Positions 45,938 to 55,377 of a stretch of DNA of 64,000 bases are shown here, in pieces; positions within the stretch are counted from its first letter, which is position 1; the number at the start of each line of letters is the position of its first letter. The stretch lies in assembly GCF_052162025.1 (NCBI RefSeq), contig NZ_CP197401.1, forward strand, positions 930,001-994,000, given 5' to 3'. This stretch comes from Methylobacter sp015476545 (lineage in GTDB: Bacteria; Pseudomonadota; Gammaproteobacteria; Methylococcales; Methylomonadaceae). A model generated the notes under the pieces. The model had not been told where the DNA came from. It did no database searches and saw only the letters and a program-made list of their open reading frames with translations. The position numbers were made by a program, and so were the translations under genes.

Positions 45938-46561
45938 ATGGCATTAACCAATTACCAAGAATTACAAGATACTGTTGCCGATTGGATACACAGAACAGAT
46001 TTAGGGACACAAATACCAGTGTTCATCTATCTGGCTGAAAGAAAGATCAGTAATAACATTAGAGCCAGGGAATTAGAAATAGCAGGAACCGCAACTACAG
46101 CTGTCGGTGTTGCTACTGTGGATTTACCAGCCGATTACGCTTCATTAAAGAACATTCAAGTATTAGGCTCACCCAATAGCGTTTTAACGCTATTGCCGGA
46201 TGAGACTATTTTGGCTTACAACGCCAATGGTTCAACAGGTATGCCCCAATTTTATAGTATCGCTGGTAATTCAATATTATTTTCACCAATACCTGATGGT
46301 GAGTACACAGTTAGTTACACCTATTATCAGGATGTCGTTTCATTAAGCTCTACAAACCCAACGAACTGGATATTGACTGAATATCCTTACGTTTATTTGT
46401 ACGGCGCATTAATAGAAGCCTGTGTTTACACAGTAGACCCAGATATGGTTGCGTTTTATCAGGAAAAATTTGACGCAGCCATCAATGATATGTGGGAAAA
46501 CTCCGCACTGGAAAGCTTTAGTGGAAGTCCATTGAGAGCCTTTAGTGATTACATAGTATAA
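45938..46561 (+). CDS. Phage adaptor (head-tail connector) protein
   Basis: 207 aa. It opens MALTNYQELQDTVADWIHRT and contains LAERKISNNIRARELEI, SIAGNSILFSPIPDGEYTVS and YPYVYLYGALIEACVY, the pattern of the adaptor protein found in SU10-like and other podoviruses, which sits under the portal and starts the tail. An AGGCCAAGGA ribosome site precedes ATG. The matching portal gene is missing from the element. Confidence 0.8.
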   Translation: MALTNYQELQDTVADWIHRTDLGTQIPVFIYLAERKISNNIRARELEIAGTATTAVGVATVDLPADYASLKNIQVLGSPNSVLTLLPDETILAYNANGSTGMPQFYSIAGNSILFSPIPDGEYTVSYTYYQDVVSLSSTNPTNWILTEYPYVYLYGALIEACVYTVDPDMVAFYQEKFDAAINDMWENSALESFSGSPLRAFSDYIV

Positions 46562-46570
46562 GGAAATACA

Positions 46571-47719
46571 ATGAGCGGATTAGAGTCAGCTACCTATATA
46601 AACCAATTAAATCCACTTAATCCTGATGGATCAATCGACTTCGTATCAACGGCAGATGATCACATTAGGTTAGTGAAATCTACAATACAGAATACTTTTA
46701 CTCGTGTTACCGGTGCTACCACAGCATCACATGATGACCTGAGTTCTACCACTTACCTTGCAGATACCGGTATTGCCAACGCGATTGTGGTTACACCTTC
46801 TCCTGCTTGGACAGCCTATAGCGCGGGCAAAGGATTTACCTTTAAAGCCGCTTATTCCAATACCGGCGCTACTATAATCAAAGTAAACAGCTTGGCTACA
46901 ATTTCAGTAGTCGGACAAGACGGAACTGCCGTCCCAGCTGGGACTATTATCGCTGGAGGTGTTTATACAGTTCGATTCGATGGGACCTCATTCCAGTTAT
47001 TATCACATGGAAATACTAGGTTTAAAGGTAATGAAATTAACGTTACACCTGCATCTGGCACTGATGTAACTATAAAAAACACATCAACCGGAAGCATCTA
47101 CCTGAATACTAACGGAGCTTCATCATTCCGCGTTACCTCTACTGGAGTAGCTATCACAGGTACGGCGAGCGTGAGTAGCACCGCCACATTCAACGGATCA
47201 GCCGCATTCAACGGTTCAACATCATTCGCATCAAAACCAACAATTTCTGGTGCCGGATCGATTGATACCTTTCCTTCTGGTACACGTATGCTGTTTGCTC
47301 AAAACTCAGCGCCTACTGGATGGACACTGGATACTTCGTTGGATGGACGAGCTTTATTTATCTGGTCTGCAAACCCATCGACTGCTACAGGTGGTGCTAC
47401 CACCGCAACCCAGCAAGCTACATACGGTAACTGGTATGGTGGTTCTCATACACCGGTTTATAACCCATATGTTGCAACCCACAACCACAGCGCATCATCT
47501 TCTGTTAGCGATCCTGGTCACTCACACAGTTACACTTATGCGTATAGTGCTGGAAACCAAAAACCAGCTAGTGGTGGTACTGCTCCATATGATAGCAGCG
47601 CAGCCGCCGTTACCAGTGTAAGCGGGACTGGTATCACTGTTAGCACCACAGTTTCTAACAACTCAGGTACGAACTTCACGCCAAAGTACGCCACAGCCAT
47701 TCTAGCGGTTAAAAACTAA
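46571..47719 (+). CDS. Tail fibre protein 1
   Basis: 382 aa. The N-terminus MSGLESATYINQLNPLNPDG then DDHIRLVKSTIQNTFTRVTG is the attachment module typical of podovirus fibres. The middle is Thr/Ser-rich beta repeat. The C-terminal part from about residue 235 (GTRMLFAQNSAPTGWTLDT) resembles a tail-collar fold and has a His-rich HNHSASSSVSDPGHSHSYTY stretch that could bind metal at the fibre axis. Host binding is inferred. It ends one base into the next gene. Confidence 0.82.
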   Translation: MSGLESATYINQLNPLNPDGSIDFVSTADDHIRLVKSTIQNTFTRVTGATTASHDDLSSTTYLADTGIANAIVVTPSPAWTAYSAGKGFTFKAAYSNTGATIIKVNSLATISVVGQDGTAVPAGTIIAGGVYTVRFDGTSFQLLSHGNTRFKGNEINVTPASGTDVTIKNTSTGSIYLNTNGASSFRVTSTGVAITGTASVSSTATFNGSAAFNGSTSFASKPTISGAGSIDTFPSGTRMLFAQNSAPTGWTLDTSLDGRALFIWSANPSTATGGATTATQQATYGNWYGGSHTPVYNPYVATHNHSASSSVSDPGHSHSYTYAYSAGNQKPASGGTAPYDSSAAAVTSVSGTGITVSTTVSNNSGTNFTPKYATAILAVKN

Positions 47720-48066
47720 TGGCAATTGAAATAGTACATACCTGTCCACTTGGACACACTTGCGAAGAAGTCAAAGACAACAAAATTCATCGTTGTGCTT
47801 GGTATACCGCTTTAGGTGGAACTAACCCGCAAACGGGTGAATTGATCAAAGAGGAATGGAATTGCTCTCTGGCTTGGATGCCCATTATGTTAGTCGAGAC
47901 TGCAAAAACAAACCTAGGCCAAACTGCCGCTATTGAAAGCTTCAGGAACGAAACTGTCAATCAAGCCGCCCAGACCAATGAAATATTGGCTACAGCAGTT
48001 AATTTCGCGATAAATAAAGATAAACCGGTAAAGGAACTACCAACTTATGACAATCGCATCATTTAA
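47719..48066 (+). CDS. Conserved podovirus-type Cys-rich protein
   Basis: 115 aa. The N-terminal third holds four cysteines in CPLGHTCEEVKDNKIHRCAW and NCSLAW, likely a zinc site. NLGQTAAIESFRNETVNQAA is a stretch I have seen in small proteins of podovirus tail regions. Translation overlaps the previous stop (TAATG) and the next gene by 20 bases. Role unknown. Confidence 0.75.
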   Translation: MAIEIVHTCPLGHTCEEVKDNKIHRCAWYTALGGTNPQTGELIKEEWNCSLAWMPIMLVETAKTNLGQTAAIESFRNETVNQAAQTNEILATAVNFAINKDKPVKELPTYDNRII

Positions 48067-49642
48067 CAACATAGCATCACTTGGAGTTATAAAAGACGTT
48101 CAATCAGAAAACTTACCAGCAGACAATAAAGTAGGTTTAGCTTGGACTGATGCTCAAAATATGCGTTTCAAAGGCGGGTCAATCGTCAAGATGCCCGGTT
48201 GCGAAACGTTAATTGATACCTCATCAACTATCGCTCCTTATTTCTATACCCGCATACAAAAAGACTCCAGCAGTTTTTATGTTTATGGTGGGTTGAATAA
48301 AATGTACTGCTACTATTCGGGCAGTCATTACAACATAACCAGACAATCAGCGGGTGTTGATGTTAACTATAACTGCAACAATGATCGGTTATGGACTTAC
48401 ACCTTATTAAACGGCCTGCCGGTATTCAATAACGGTGTTGATGCGCCTCAATCCTGGGCCGTTAACCAATCAACGCGAATGGCTAACCTGTCTGGTTGGA
48501 AAACTAACTATACCGCTAGAGTTATTCGTTCATTCAAAGCCTATTTGGTGGCTGCTGATGTAACTACAGCAACACCACAGCATTTAGGCTCTAGGGTAAT
48601 GTGGTCAGCATCTGCCTTGCCTGGAGCATTGCCTACCTCATGGGATGAAACTGATACTACCAAAGATGCAGGTTATCAAGATTTATCTGATACTGAAGGT
48701 GACATTATCGACATGCTTCCGTTAAAGGATGTCAATGTCATTTACAAGAGTACCTCCACCTATGTTATGTCCTATGTAGGCGGAACAAAAATATTCAGTA
48801 TCGTAAAAGCCTTCCCCAATATCGGGATGCTGGCTAAGAACTGCGCAACTCATTTCAAAGGCAAACATTTTGTTGTTACCAACGATGATGTAATTATCCA
48901 TGATGGATTTACTTACCAGTCGATTATAGACAATAAAAATAAGCGTTTCTTGTTTACCTCTATAAATTCAAGTGCCTTGCAAAGAACATTCGTGGTGCCT
49001 AACTATGCCCGTTCTGAAATATGGATTTGCTTTGCTACGGGGGTATCAACTTTCCCTGATCAAGCCTTGGTATACAACTACGAAGAAAATACCTGGACTC
49101 GTAGAGTATTGCCCTCTGATACACCTTGCATAAACGAAAGCTTTGTCGATATTGCTACGGTAGGAACCATAGATAGCTATTCATCAACACTTTTCGCGGA
49201 CGCCACATTTCCATTTGATTACAGCAAATACAACAAAACGGCTTGGTCGTTAATAGTCGCCGATAAAAACAACTCCAAACTGTATTTAATGGATCAATCA
49301 GTAACTACCGAAAATGGTACTGAAATGATCTGTTTTGTTGAGCGCCAAAACTTACCTATTGGTGCTGACCAGACTATAAAAACGATCAAACGCATCTATC
49401 CCAAGACCACGGTAGCGGGTTCTTCGGTCAACAAAGTACTGAATATCTATGTCGGTGCTCAAATGTCCTTAGGCCAGTCTGTATCTTGGCAAGGTCCGTA
49501 TCAGTTCAATATGGAAACTGACCATAAAGTGGATTTAATGGCTACCGGTAGGTACGTCAGCTTAAAGTTTTTAACCAACACGGATTGTGATTGGTCCATG
49601 GAAAATTTCGATGTGGAATTCATCGAAAAAGGAAGATGGTAA
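48047..49642 (+). CDS. Phage tail/stabilisation structural protein
   Basis: 531 aa, beta-rich, with repeated FYVYGG, YCYYSG and VVYNYEENTWTRR-like blades that suggest a propeller-like fold, the layout of the large proteins closing podovirus tails (nozzle or stabilisation protein). MTIASFNNIASLGVIKDVQS begins the chain; IYPKTTVAGSSVNKVLNIYV and LKFLTNTDCDWSMENFDVEF are near the end. Overlaps the previous gene by 20 bases and abuts the next fibre gene. Confidence 0.72.
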   Translation: MTIASFNNIASLGVIKDVQSENLPADNKVGLAWTDAQNMRFKGGSIVKMPGCETLIDTSSTIAPYFYTRIQKDSSSFYVYGGLNKMYCYYSGSHYNITRQSAGVDVNYNCNNDRLWTYTLLNGLPVFNNGVDAPQSWAVNQSTRMANLSGWKTNYTARVIRSFKAYLVAADVTTATPQHLGSRVMWSASALPGALPTSWDETDTTKDAGYQDLSDTEGDIIDMLPLKDVNVIYKSTSTYVMSYVGGTKIFSIVKAFPNIGMLAKNCATHFKGKHFVVTNDDVIIHDGFTYQSIIDNKNKRFLFTSINSSALQRTFVVPNYARSEIWICFATGVSTFPDQALVYNYEENTWTRRVLPSDTPCINESFVDIATVGTIDSYSSTLFADATFPFDYSKYNKTAWSLIVADKNNSKLYLMDQSVTTENGTEMICFVERQNLPIGADQTIKTIKRIYPKTTVAGSSVNKVLNIYVGAQMSLGQSVSWQGPYQFNMETDHKVDLMATGRYVSLKFLTNTDCDWSMENFDVEFIEKGRW

Positions 49643-50779
49643 ATGTATACCCCAAACTTAATACCTCAAGATATTAACCAGCTATCAAGCTACTTATCGC
49701 TAGAACTAAACAACATATCCAATGCTGACTTTGATTGGTCAAAAATCACTTCTGGCACACCAACCACCGTACAGGGTTATGGCATCACTAATGCTGCTCG
49801 CACTGATGCGGTTCCCACCTTTGCTGGTGGTGTAACTGGTTCAGAAGGCGGTGAAATTCATTTAGCAAAAGCAGCTTCTGGTGGCCTCTCATACGACACG
49901 ATAATAGATATATTGGGCACCAATCTTAGAATTTTTGAAGGCGGCGGTAGTACTAGGGGGTGTTACATAGATTTAGCCGATTGCGGGAACAGTGCTACCA
50001 CTAATTTACTTACTCCTGCTTGGTCGAATGTTACGGGTAAACCTACCTCTCCAGCATCCGGTAATTGGTTTTCAGGTGGTTATCCTGTCATTAATGCATC
50101 TAATGGTGTTATGGAAATTGGCCGGTATATTGATTTTCATAGTACTGATGCAAGTACTGCTGATTACACATTTAGAATTGATAATTACTCAGATGGTAAT
50201 TTAACTCTCTCTGGAAATATTTATGTTGGAGGAACACTTACTACAGGCAGCGTAATTTACCCGATGGAATCATCAGGGCAGATGTCGGTCACCACGTCTG
50301 GTACGAAAGGACTTGAAATTAGAAGTGATGGTGGCGCTACGTCTGCCTCCTACATAAGTTTTCATAGACCAGGATCATATGCAGTACATTTTGGGCTAGG
50401 CACCAACAATAAGTTAAGTGTTGGTGGATGGAGTTTAGGCAACGTTCAATATGAAATATTTCATTCAGGGAATCTCCCTACTTACTTCCCTAAATCAGCC
50501 AGCACTAACGGATATCAGGAACTGCCTACGGGAATAATAATTCAATGGGGCCAAGCAACTTCTTCAGGTACTGCTGCCAATAACTGTGCTGTTACTCTTC
50601 CAACGTCTGTATCTACCGCATTGTATTCAGCAACAGCCGTAATCGCTGGTACTAGCGCCGCAGCTTACTTAGTACTGGTATCTGCTAGTACAACATCCAC
50701 TGTCACGTTCTCAGTATCCAATGGTGCTGGTTCTTATCTTTCAGGAATCTCTATTAGATGGATGGCTATTGGCTATTAA
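49643..50779 (+). CDS. Tail fibre protein 2
   Basis: 378 aa. N-terminal helical part (INQLSSYLSLELNNISNADF) with the fibre hallmark ITSGTPTTVQGYGITNAA near residues 36-53; the rest is Gly/Ser/Thr-rich beta repeat ending LSGISIRWMAIGY. It directly follows the preceding gene (stop TAA then ATG) and precedes a small assembly-type gene. Host-receptor binding is inferred. It is not similar to fibre 1 beyond general composition. Confidence 0.78.
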   Translation: MYTPNLIPQDINQLSSYLSLELNNISNADFDWSKITSGTPTTVQGYGITNAARTDAVPTFAGGVTGSEGGEIHLAKAASGGLSYDTIIDILGTNLRIFEGGGSTRGCYIDLADCGNSATTNLLTPAWSNVTGKPTSPASGNWFSGGYPVINASNGVMEIGRYIDFHSTDASTADYTFRIDNYSDGNLTLSGNIYVGGTLTTGSVIYPMESSGQMSVTTSGTKGLEIRSDGGATSASYISFHRPGSYAVHFGLGTNNKLSVGGWSLGNVQYEIFHSGNLPTYFPKSASTNGYQELPTGIIIQWGQATSSGTAANNCAVTLPTSVSTALYSATAVIAGTSAAAYLVLVSASTTSTVTFSVSNGAGSYLSGISIRWMAIGY

Positions 50780-50791
50780 AAGGATTTACTC

Positions 50792-51220
50792 ATGGCAATA
50801 TTTTTCTCAAAAACAACTAATGGTTTTTACGATGATTCATTATCCAGATGCGTTTTGCCTCCTGATGCGTTAGAGATTACCAGTGAAAGGCATTGGGAAT
50901 TATTGGATGCACAAACTTTAGGTTACCGGATTGTTGGTGATGATAACGGACTCCCAACATTGATAGCTCCTGATCTTACCCCAGCCCCATTAAGCTGTAC
51001 CGCTTATCAAATCAGACAAGCCTTAACTCAATTAGGATTGCGCGAACAAGTTGAGACTGCTGTGGCTAATAGCACAGACACCGCCTTGAAGGATGCTTGG
51101 AATTACGCGCAAAACTTCATTAGAAATCATCCGAAGGTAATTGAGATGGGAAATCTTATCGGTCAAACACCTGAACAACTGGATGCGCTGTTCGAATTGG
51201 CCGTTACTTTAGCCCTATAA
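50792..51220 (+). CDS. Probable tail fibre assembly protein
   Basis: 142 aa. The N-terminus MAIFFSKTTNGFYDDSLSRC and LPPDALEITSERHWELLDAQ are the usual start of small tail fibre assembly/chaperone proteins; the C-terminal half is helical (AYQIRQALTQLGLREQVETA). Placed right after fibre 2 with an AAAGGA ribosome site. It may be needed to fold that fibre. Confidence 0.7.
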   Translation: MAIFFSKTTNGFYDDSLSRCVLPPDALEITSERHWELLDAQTLGYRIVGDDNGLPTLIAPDLTPAPLSCTAYQIRQALTQLGLREQVETAVANSTDTALKDAWNYAQNFIRNHPKVIEMGNLIGQTPEQLDALFELAVTLAL

Positions 51221-51302
51221 AAAATCATCACTTCACTAACCAAGGATATCCCTATGGTTACATAAATCGATAAATATTAAATATACGTTTCAAGGATGAA
51301 CA

Positions 51303-51350
51303 ATGAATCGAAAAATCAATTTATTCCCTAGTTCTGGAGGTCGCTTATGA
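51303..51350 (+). CDS. 15-codon leader frame of the first ejection-type gene
   Basis: MNRKINLFPSSGGRL, with its own CAAGGATG ribosome site, ending in TTATGA so that its stop overlaps the next start (ATGA at 51347-51350). The GGAGG serving the next gene is inside this frame. Two following genes have a similar basic leader. It may act by translational coupling or as a small peptide. Confidence 0.5.
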   Translation: MNRKINLFPSSGGRL

Positions 51351-52492
51351 GTGGTGGTTCAAGCGGCGGCGGTTCTCAGAACTCTAGCACAGTAAACAAA
51401 CAAGAACCTTGGGCACCATCTATGCCTTACCTTGAACGAGGGATGCAAGATGCGGCTAAGTTATATTCACAAGGTCCAGCTCAGTACACGCCTTGGTCAC
51501 AGGTGGCAGAGTTTAGCCCACTTCAAAACAATGCGATGAACGGCATAACCAGTTATATCAATTCTCCTGGTACGCAAAACTTCATGAACAAAGCATCCAA
51601 TACAGCTCAAGGTTTAATGAATGGTCAAAATGGCGTATCCGATATGGCGCAGTATGGAGCTAACCGATTAGCAGGATATGTTTCAAATAACAACCTAATG
51701 GACACAGGAAATGCTGTCAACCAGATGGCTTATGGTGATAACACCAATCCGTATCTAAAAACTCAAGTTAATGGCGCGTTACAAACCTTATCCAACAATT
51801 TTCTAACCAATACATTACCTGGATTAAGAAGACAAGCTATCGGTGATGGTAGTTATGGCTCAAGCCGAAATGAAATGATGGAAGGGCAAGCCTTGGCGGG
51901 TCTGGATAATCAGTTACAGCAAACTTCAGCTCAGATGTATCAAAACGATTACAACACGCAAGAAAGTAATCGTCTGAACGCATTAGGGCAAGCCAGCGAT
52001 TACCTCAATAACCAAGCCCAATTCCAAAACAACTTAATTGGTCAAGGTGCTCAACAATACCTGAATAACATTCAAACCGGTTTAGGCAATTACACCAGCA
52101 CAATGGGTATGCCATTAACGATGATTGATCAGTTAATGCAAGTGGGTAATCAGAAATACACCCAGACACAAAATCAGCTTAATGATGCGACTAATCGTTG
52201 GAATTTTAACCAGAATAATGCCTGGGACAACTTAACTAAATTCAAACAATTGATTGATCCAACAGCCAGCTATGGTGGTTCAACATCGGGTTCGAACAAT
52301 GTTACCAATCCAACTCATTCTTCAAATACTGCGGGCAATGTCCTTGGTGGATTGTTACAAGCTGGAGCCTTATACGGCCAGTTAAAAGGAGGTGGAGTAG
52401 GTAATTTATTTAGTTCTGGTGGTGGTACGGTGAACGGCATCAACATGAACAATACCAGCCTAAATAACTTGGGCAGTATGGTTAAGTTCTAA
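51347..52492 (+). CDS. Gly/Asn/Gln-rich phage internal virion-type protein A
   Basis: 381 aa, no membrane segment. N-terminal Ser/Gly linker (MSGGSSGGGSQNSSTV), then PSMPYLERGMQDAAKLYSQG and PAQYTPWSQVAEFSPLQNNA; long helical middle rich in Asn and Gln; tail with YTQTQNQLNDATNRWNFNQN. The next gene is a clear paralogue. Position between fibre assembly and transglycosylase genes, and composition, suggest an internal or DNA-ejection protein. This is inference. Confidence 0.72.
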   Translation: MSGGSSGGGSQNSSTVNKQEPWAPSMPYLERGMQDAAKLYSQGPAQYTPWSQVAEFSPLQNNAMNGITSYINSPGTQNFMNKASNTAQGLMNGQNGVSDMAQYGANRLAGYVSNNNLMDTGNAVNQMAYGDNTNPYLKTQVNGALQTLSNNFLTNTLPGLRRQAIGDGSYGSSRNEMMEGQALAGLDNQLQQTSAQMYQNDYNTQESNRLNALGQASDYLNNQAQFQNNLIGQGAQQYLNNIQTGLGNYTSTMGMPLTMIDQLMQVGNQKYTQTQNQLNDATNRWNFNQNNAWDNLTKFKQLIDPTASYGGSTSGSNNVTNPTHSSNTAGNVLGGLLQAGALYGQLKGGGVGNLFSSGGGTVNGINMNNTSLNNLGSMVKF

Positions 52493-52522
52493 CCAATAAA
52501 CAGAATCAAAAGGAATTGATTA

Positions 52523-52594
52523 ATGAAAATAAAACAGACTTTCAAAACAGATTTCCCCCTGTATACGGACATTAGCTCTTGGGGGTACGTATGA
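52523..52594 (+). CDS. 23-codon leader frame of the paralogous gene
   Basis: MKIKQTFKTDFPLYTDISSW then GYV, preceded by AAAAGGA, ending in GTATGA so that its stop overlaps the next start by ATGA. Same arrangement as the leader at 51303; the basic start and an F-P pair are shared. Confidence 0.5.
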   Translation: MKIKQTFKTDFPLYTDISSWGYV

Positions 52595-53658
52595 GTGGTG
52601 GTTCAAGTGGTAGCAGCTCTCAGGATACAAATGCCCAAAGTCGTAATGAACCTTGGGCAGCGGCTCAACCGTATATCATCAATGGCTATAGGGATGCTGC
52701 TCGTCTATATTCACAAGGTCCGGCTCAATACACACCTTGGTCGCAAGTGGCTCAATTAAACGGTGATCAAAATGCTGCGATTGATTCAACCAATAGCTAT
52801 GTAAACGCTTCAGGCACTCAAGCTTATATGAATGGTGCGTCGAATACCGTGCAGCGGTTATTAAACGGCGTAAATAATCCATATACAGCGCTTTCTAACA
52901 AGGGTCAGAGCAATCTTGCAGGATACTTATCTAGCAACAATGTCAACGATCCTTCACAAGGTATTAATCGATTTTTATATCAAGATACTCGCGATCCATC
53001 GTTAATAAATAATGTAACGGGTGCAACTGAACAAGCTAATGGTGTTTATGACAAGTTGGCCGGGATGATTCAAAACCAAGGCGGCTTTGGTCAAAAAATC
53101 GCTGATCAATCTCATTCAATAAATATGGCTAACTCAGCAACAAACATGCTGAGCGATGCGTACATCAATCAAAATGCGAATAGATTGAATGCTGTCAATT
53201 TGGCAAACAACAACAAGCAATCGCAAATGAATATTATCGGCAGCTTGTTAAACAATAACGCCAACTTCGATACCACATCCAAATCAATGGGATTAAGCAA
53301 CTATAGTCCGGTAATCAATACACCGCTGACCTTATTGGGGGCGCTTAATCAAATGGGTGGTGTTCAGCAAAATTATACTCAAGCTCAGCTTAATGATGCG
53401 ACTAACAGATGGAACTTCAATCAGAATGCCGCTTACGACAATCTGGTTAAGTACCGCAACCTTATCAATCCCGATCCTTCATGGGGCACTACCAATACGA
53501 TTGGCAAAAGCACAGCAACACCCACTAAAGGCAATGCGATGGGTGGGGCATTGGGCGGCGCGGCTGCTGGTGCAAGTATGGGTAGCATGTTTGGCCCTTG
53601 GGGTACTGCTATTGGCGCGGTTGCTGGTGGTTTAATGGGTGGATTATCACAAAGTTAA
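52591..53658 (+). CDS. Gly/Asn/Gln-rich phage internal virion-type protein B
   Basis: 355 aa paralogue of the preceding gene: both have MSGGSSG at the start, then NEPWAAAQPYIINGYRDAAR and LYSQGPAQYTPWSQVAQLNG, GTQAYMNGASNTVQRLLNG, and YTQAQLNDATNRWNFNQNAA. Its C-terminus differs: a Gly/Ala-rich GGALGGAAAGASMGSMFGPW segment that may insert in a membrane. I use ATG 52591 (GGGGG ribosome site, ATGA overlap with the leader); the frame opens at 52579. Role in DNA ejection is inferred. Confidence 0.72.
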   Translation: MSGGSSGSSSQDTNAQSRNEPWAAAQPYIINGYRDAARLYSQGPAQYTPWSQVAQLNGDQNAAIDSTNSYVNASGTQAYMNGASNTVQRLLNGVNNPYTALSNKGQSNLAGYLSSNNVNDPSQGINRFLYQDTRDPSLINNVTGATEQANGVYDKLAGMIQNQGGFGQKIADQSHSINMANSATNMLSDAYINQNANRLNAVNLANNNKQSQMNIIGSLLNNNANFDTTSKSMGLSNYSPVINTPLTLLGALNQMGGVQQNYTQAQLNDATNRWNFNQNAAYDNLVKYRNLINPDPSWGTTNTIGKSTATPTKGNAMGGALGGAAAGASMGSMFGPWGTAIGAVAGGLMGGLSQS

Positions 53659-53673
53659 TTAAAGGATTAATAC

Positions 53674-54123
53674 ATGAAATTTCTAAAACGTTTTTTAAAG
53701 ACCTATTTTCCGCATGTGTTCCCATTGTATATGGGTGGTAGTTCTGGAGGTGGAGGCTCAAGTCAACCTTCTTATGAACCAACGCAGGATGCACGTTATA
53801 TTTCGGCAGCGGATTACCTTAAATCCTTGGAGCCTGCTTTATCCAAGAATACCAACAAAATGACTAATGAGGAGATTCTGGCCTCGTTACCTGATATTCA
53901 AAAATTGATTACGCAAGGCAATAACGCATTTGTAGCACCATCAGGGCCGCAAGCTAACTGGGGCGTTATAAATGATTATAGCCCACCAGTAGGGCCAGGA
54001 CTTATCACTCCACAATACGCGCCACAATATAAAGGCGGGATGTTTAGTGGACCACAAAGTGCTTCACCCGAAATATTAGCTACATTACAAGCTGTTTTAG
54101 GCAGTTCAAATTTATCAAAATAA
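53674..54123 (+). CDS. Phage protein with the leader fused in frame
   Basis: 149 aa. It starts MKFLKRFLKTYFPHVFPLY, a basic hydrophobic segment like the separate leaders of the two previous genes, but here it continues directly into MGGSSGGGGSSQPSYEPTQ, which resembles the starts of those proteins. The rest (SAADYLKSLEPALSKN, PQYAPQYKGGMFSGPQ) has no recognised domain. AAAGGA ribosome site. Probably another minor virion protein. Confidence 0.7.
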   Translation: MKFLKRFLKTYFPHVFPLYMGGSSGGGGSSQPSYEPTQDARYISAADYLKSLEPALSKNTNKMTNEEILASLPDIQKLITQGNNAFVAPSGPQANWGVINDYSPPVGPGLITPQYAPQYKGGMFSGPQSASPEILATLQAVLGSSNLSK

Positions 54124-54135
54124 GGAAAATTATCC

Positions 54136-55377
54136 ATGGACGGATTATCTAAATTTTTTGAAAACCCAATGATTCAGAAATACATGCTGGCTCTAGGCGC
54201 TGGCATGATGAATCAACCTACATTTGGTCGTTCTGTTGGTAACGGAATGCAATTGGCTTCTCAAGTGGCTATTGATGACATCAGTAACCGTCAGAATGAA
54301 GCACTCATTGAGAAAAGACGGCAACAACAGTTGCAAGATGCTTTATCCAATCAAAAGGCCTTGTATGAATACAAAAAGCAAATTGATGATGAGCAAACAG
54401 CCAAACAACGTGATCAGATAAACAGCGTTATTGATGCGTTGGGATTAGATGGAAAGCAATCAAACATGATGAAATTGGTTGCTCAATATGACCCTAGTGC
54501 GATCAGTTCCGTATTATCTGGAAAACTGAATGGCGATAAGCAGTGGGAATTGAAAAATGATCAAGTGAATGGCGGATTCGTTAAATTCAATCCCAGCACT
54601 GGCGAAATTGCGCCTGTTGCTACAGAAGTTCCTACACCATATTCAAATGTTACAACTCCAACTGCATCCGTAAATCCAGGTGTCGCTCGACCAAGAAACC
54701 TATTTGATGTTTCCGGTATGTCGCCTAAAACAAAACAGCTATACCAAGAAGCTCAGGTAAAGGCTGATGTTGATAATCTGGCTAAACAACGAAGTACTGC
54801 TCAAGAGTTCGTCGCAAATGATCAGAATTATGATTCCAACAGACAGCAAATTTTTGATGCCTTAGATCAAATGGAATCGCACTTAAAAGGTGATGAAAAC
54901 TTCAGAAAGAATGATTGGCTATGGGGCAATTTGCCTGACAACAGTATTACCAACACTATTCGTTCGAATGTTACCGAAGATAAAAATAACGGGTTGCTAA
55001 AGCGCGATATTAACGCTCAGGTATTCGATTTAATAAGACAAATGGCGCAAGCAGGGGGCTCAAGCAAGATATTTGATAGTAATGCTGAAAGGGAAGCTCT
55101 GAATTCAACGATTCTTGATCCGAAAACACCTTATGAAACGAAGTTGGAAGCTATTCAAAGTTTACGCAAGAAAGCTGAATTGGCAGACCAACAATATCAA
55201 ACCAAACGCAACTATAACTACGATATGTTAGGTCTTGAATTACCGAAAGGTAATTCCAAGTCTAAAAACAATATTATATCGATACCCACAAACGGCAAAG
55301 CCATCGGTTCCACAGGGATGATGGGTGGTAAGCGGATACGTGTTGTTGGTGCGAATCAGATTGAGGTATTAGATTAA
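54136..55377 (+). CDS. Phage internal virion-type protein
   Basis: 413 aa, mostly helical and Gln/Asn-rich. Opens MDGLSKFFENPMIQKYMLAL with GAGMMNQPTFGRSVGNGMQ, then a long coiled-coil (IDDISNRQNEALIEKRRQQQ). The end is KRIRVVGANQIEVLD. It is followed without gap (stop TAA overlaps ATGG) by the transglycosylase gene, so the two are made together. Packaging inside the capsid as a core protein is a reasonable inference; no family is recognised. Confidence 0.7.
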   Translation: MDGLSKFFENPMIQKYMLALGAGMMNQPTFGRSVGNGMQLASQVAIDDISNRQNEALIEKRRQQQLQDALSNQKALYEYKKQIDDEQTAKQRDQINSVIDALGLDGKQSNMMKLVAQYDPSAISSVLSGKLNGDKQWELKNDQVNGGFVKFNPSTGEIAPVATEVPTPYSNVTTPTASVNPGVARPRNLFDVSGMSPKTKQLYQEAQVKADVDNLAKQRSTAQEFVANDQNYDSNRQQIFDALDQMESHLKGDENFRKNDWLWGNLPDNSITNTIRSNVTEDKNNGLLKRDINAQVFDLIRQMAQAGGSSKIFDSNAEREALNSTILDPKTPYETKLEAIQSLRKKAELADQQYQTKRNYNYDMLGLELPKGNSKSKNNIISIPTNGKAIGSTGMMGGKRIRVVGANQIEVLD

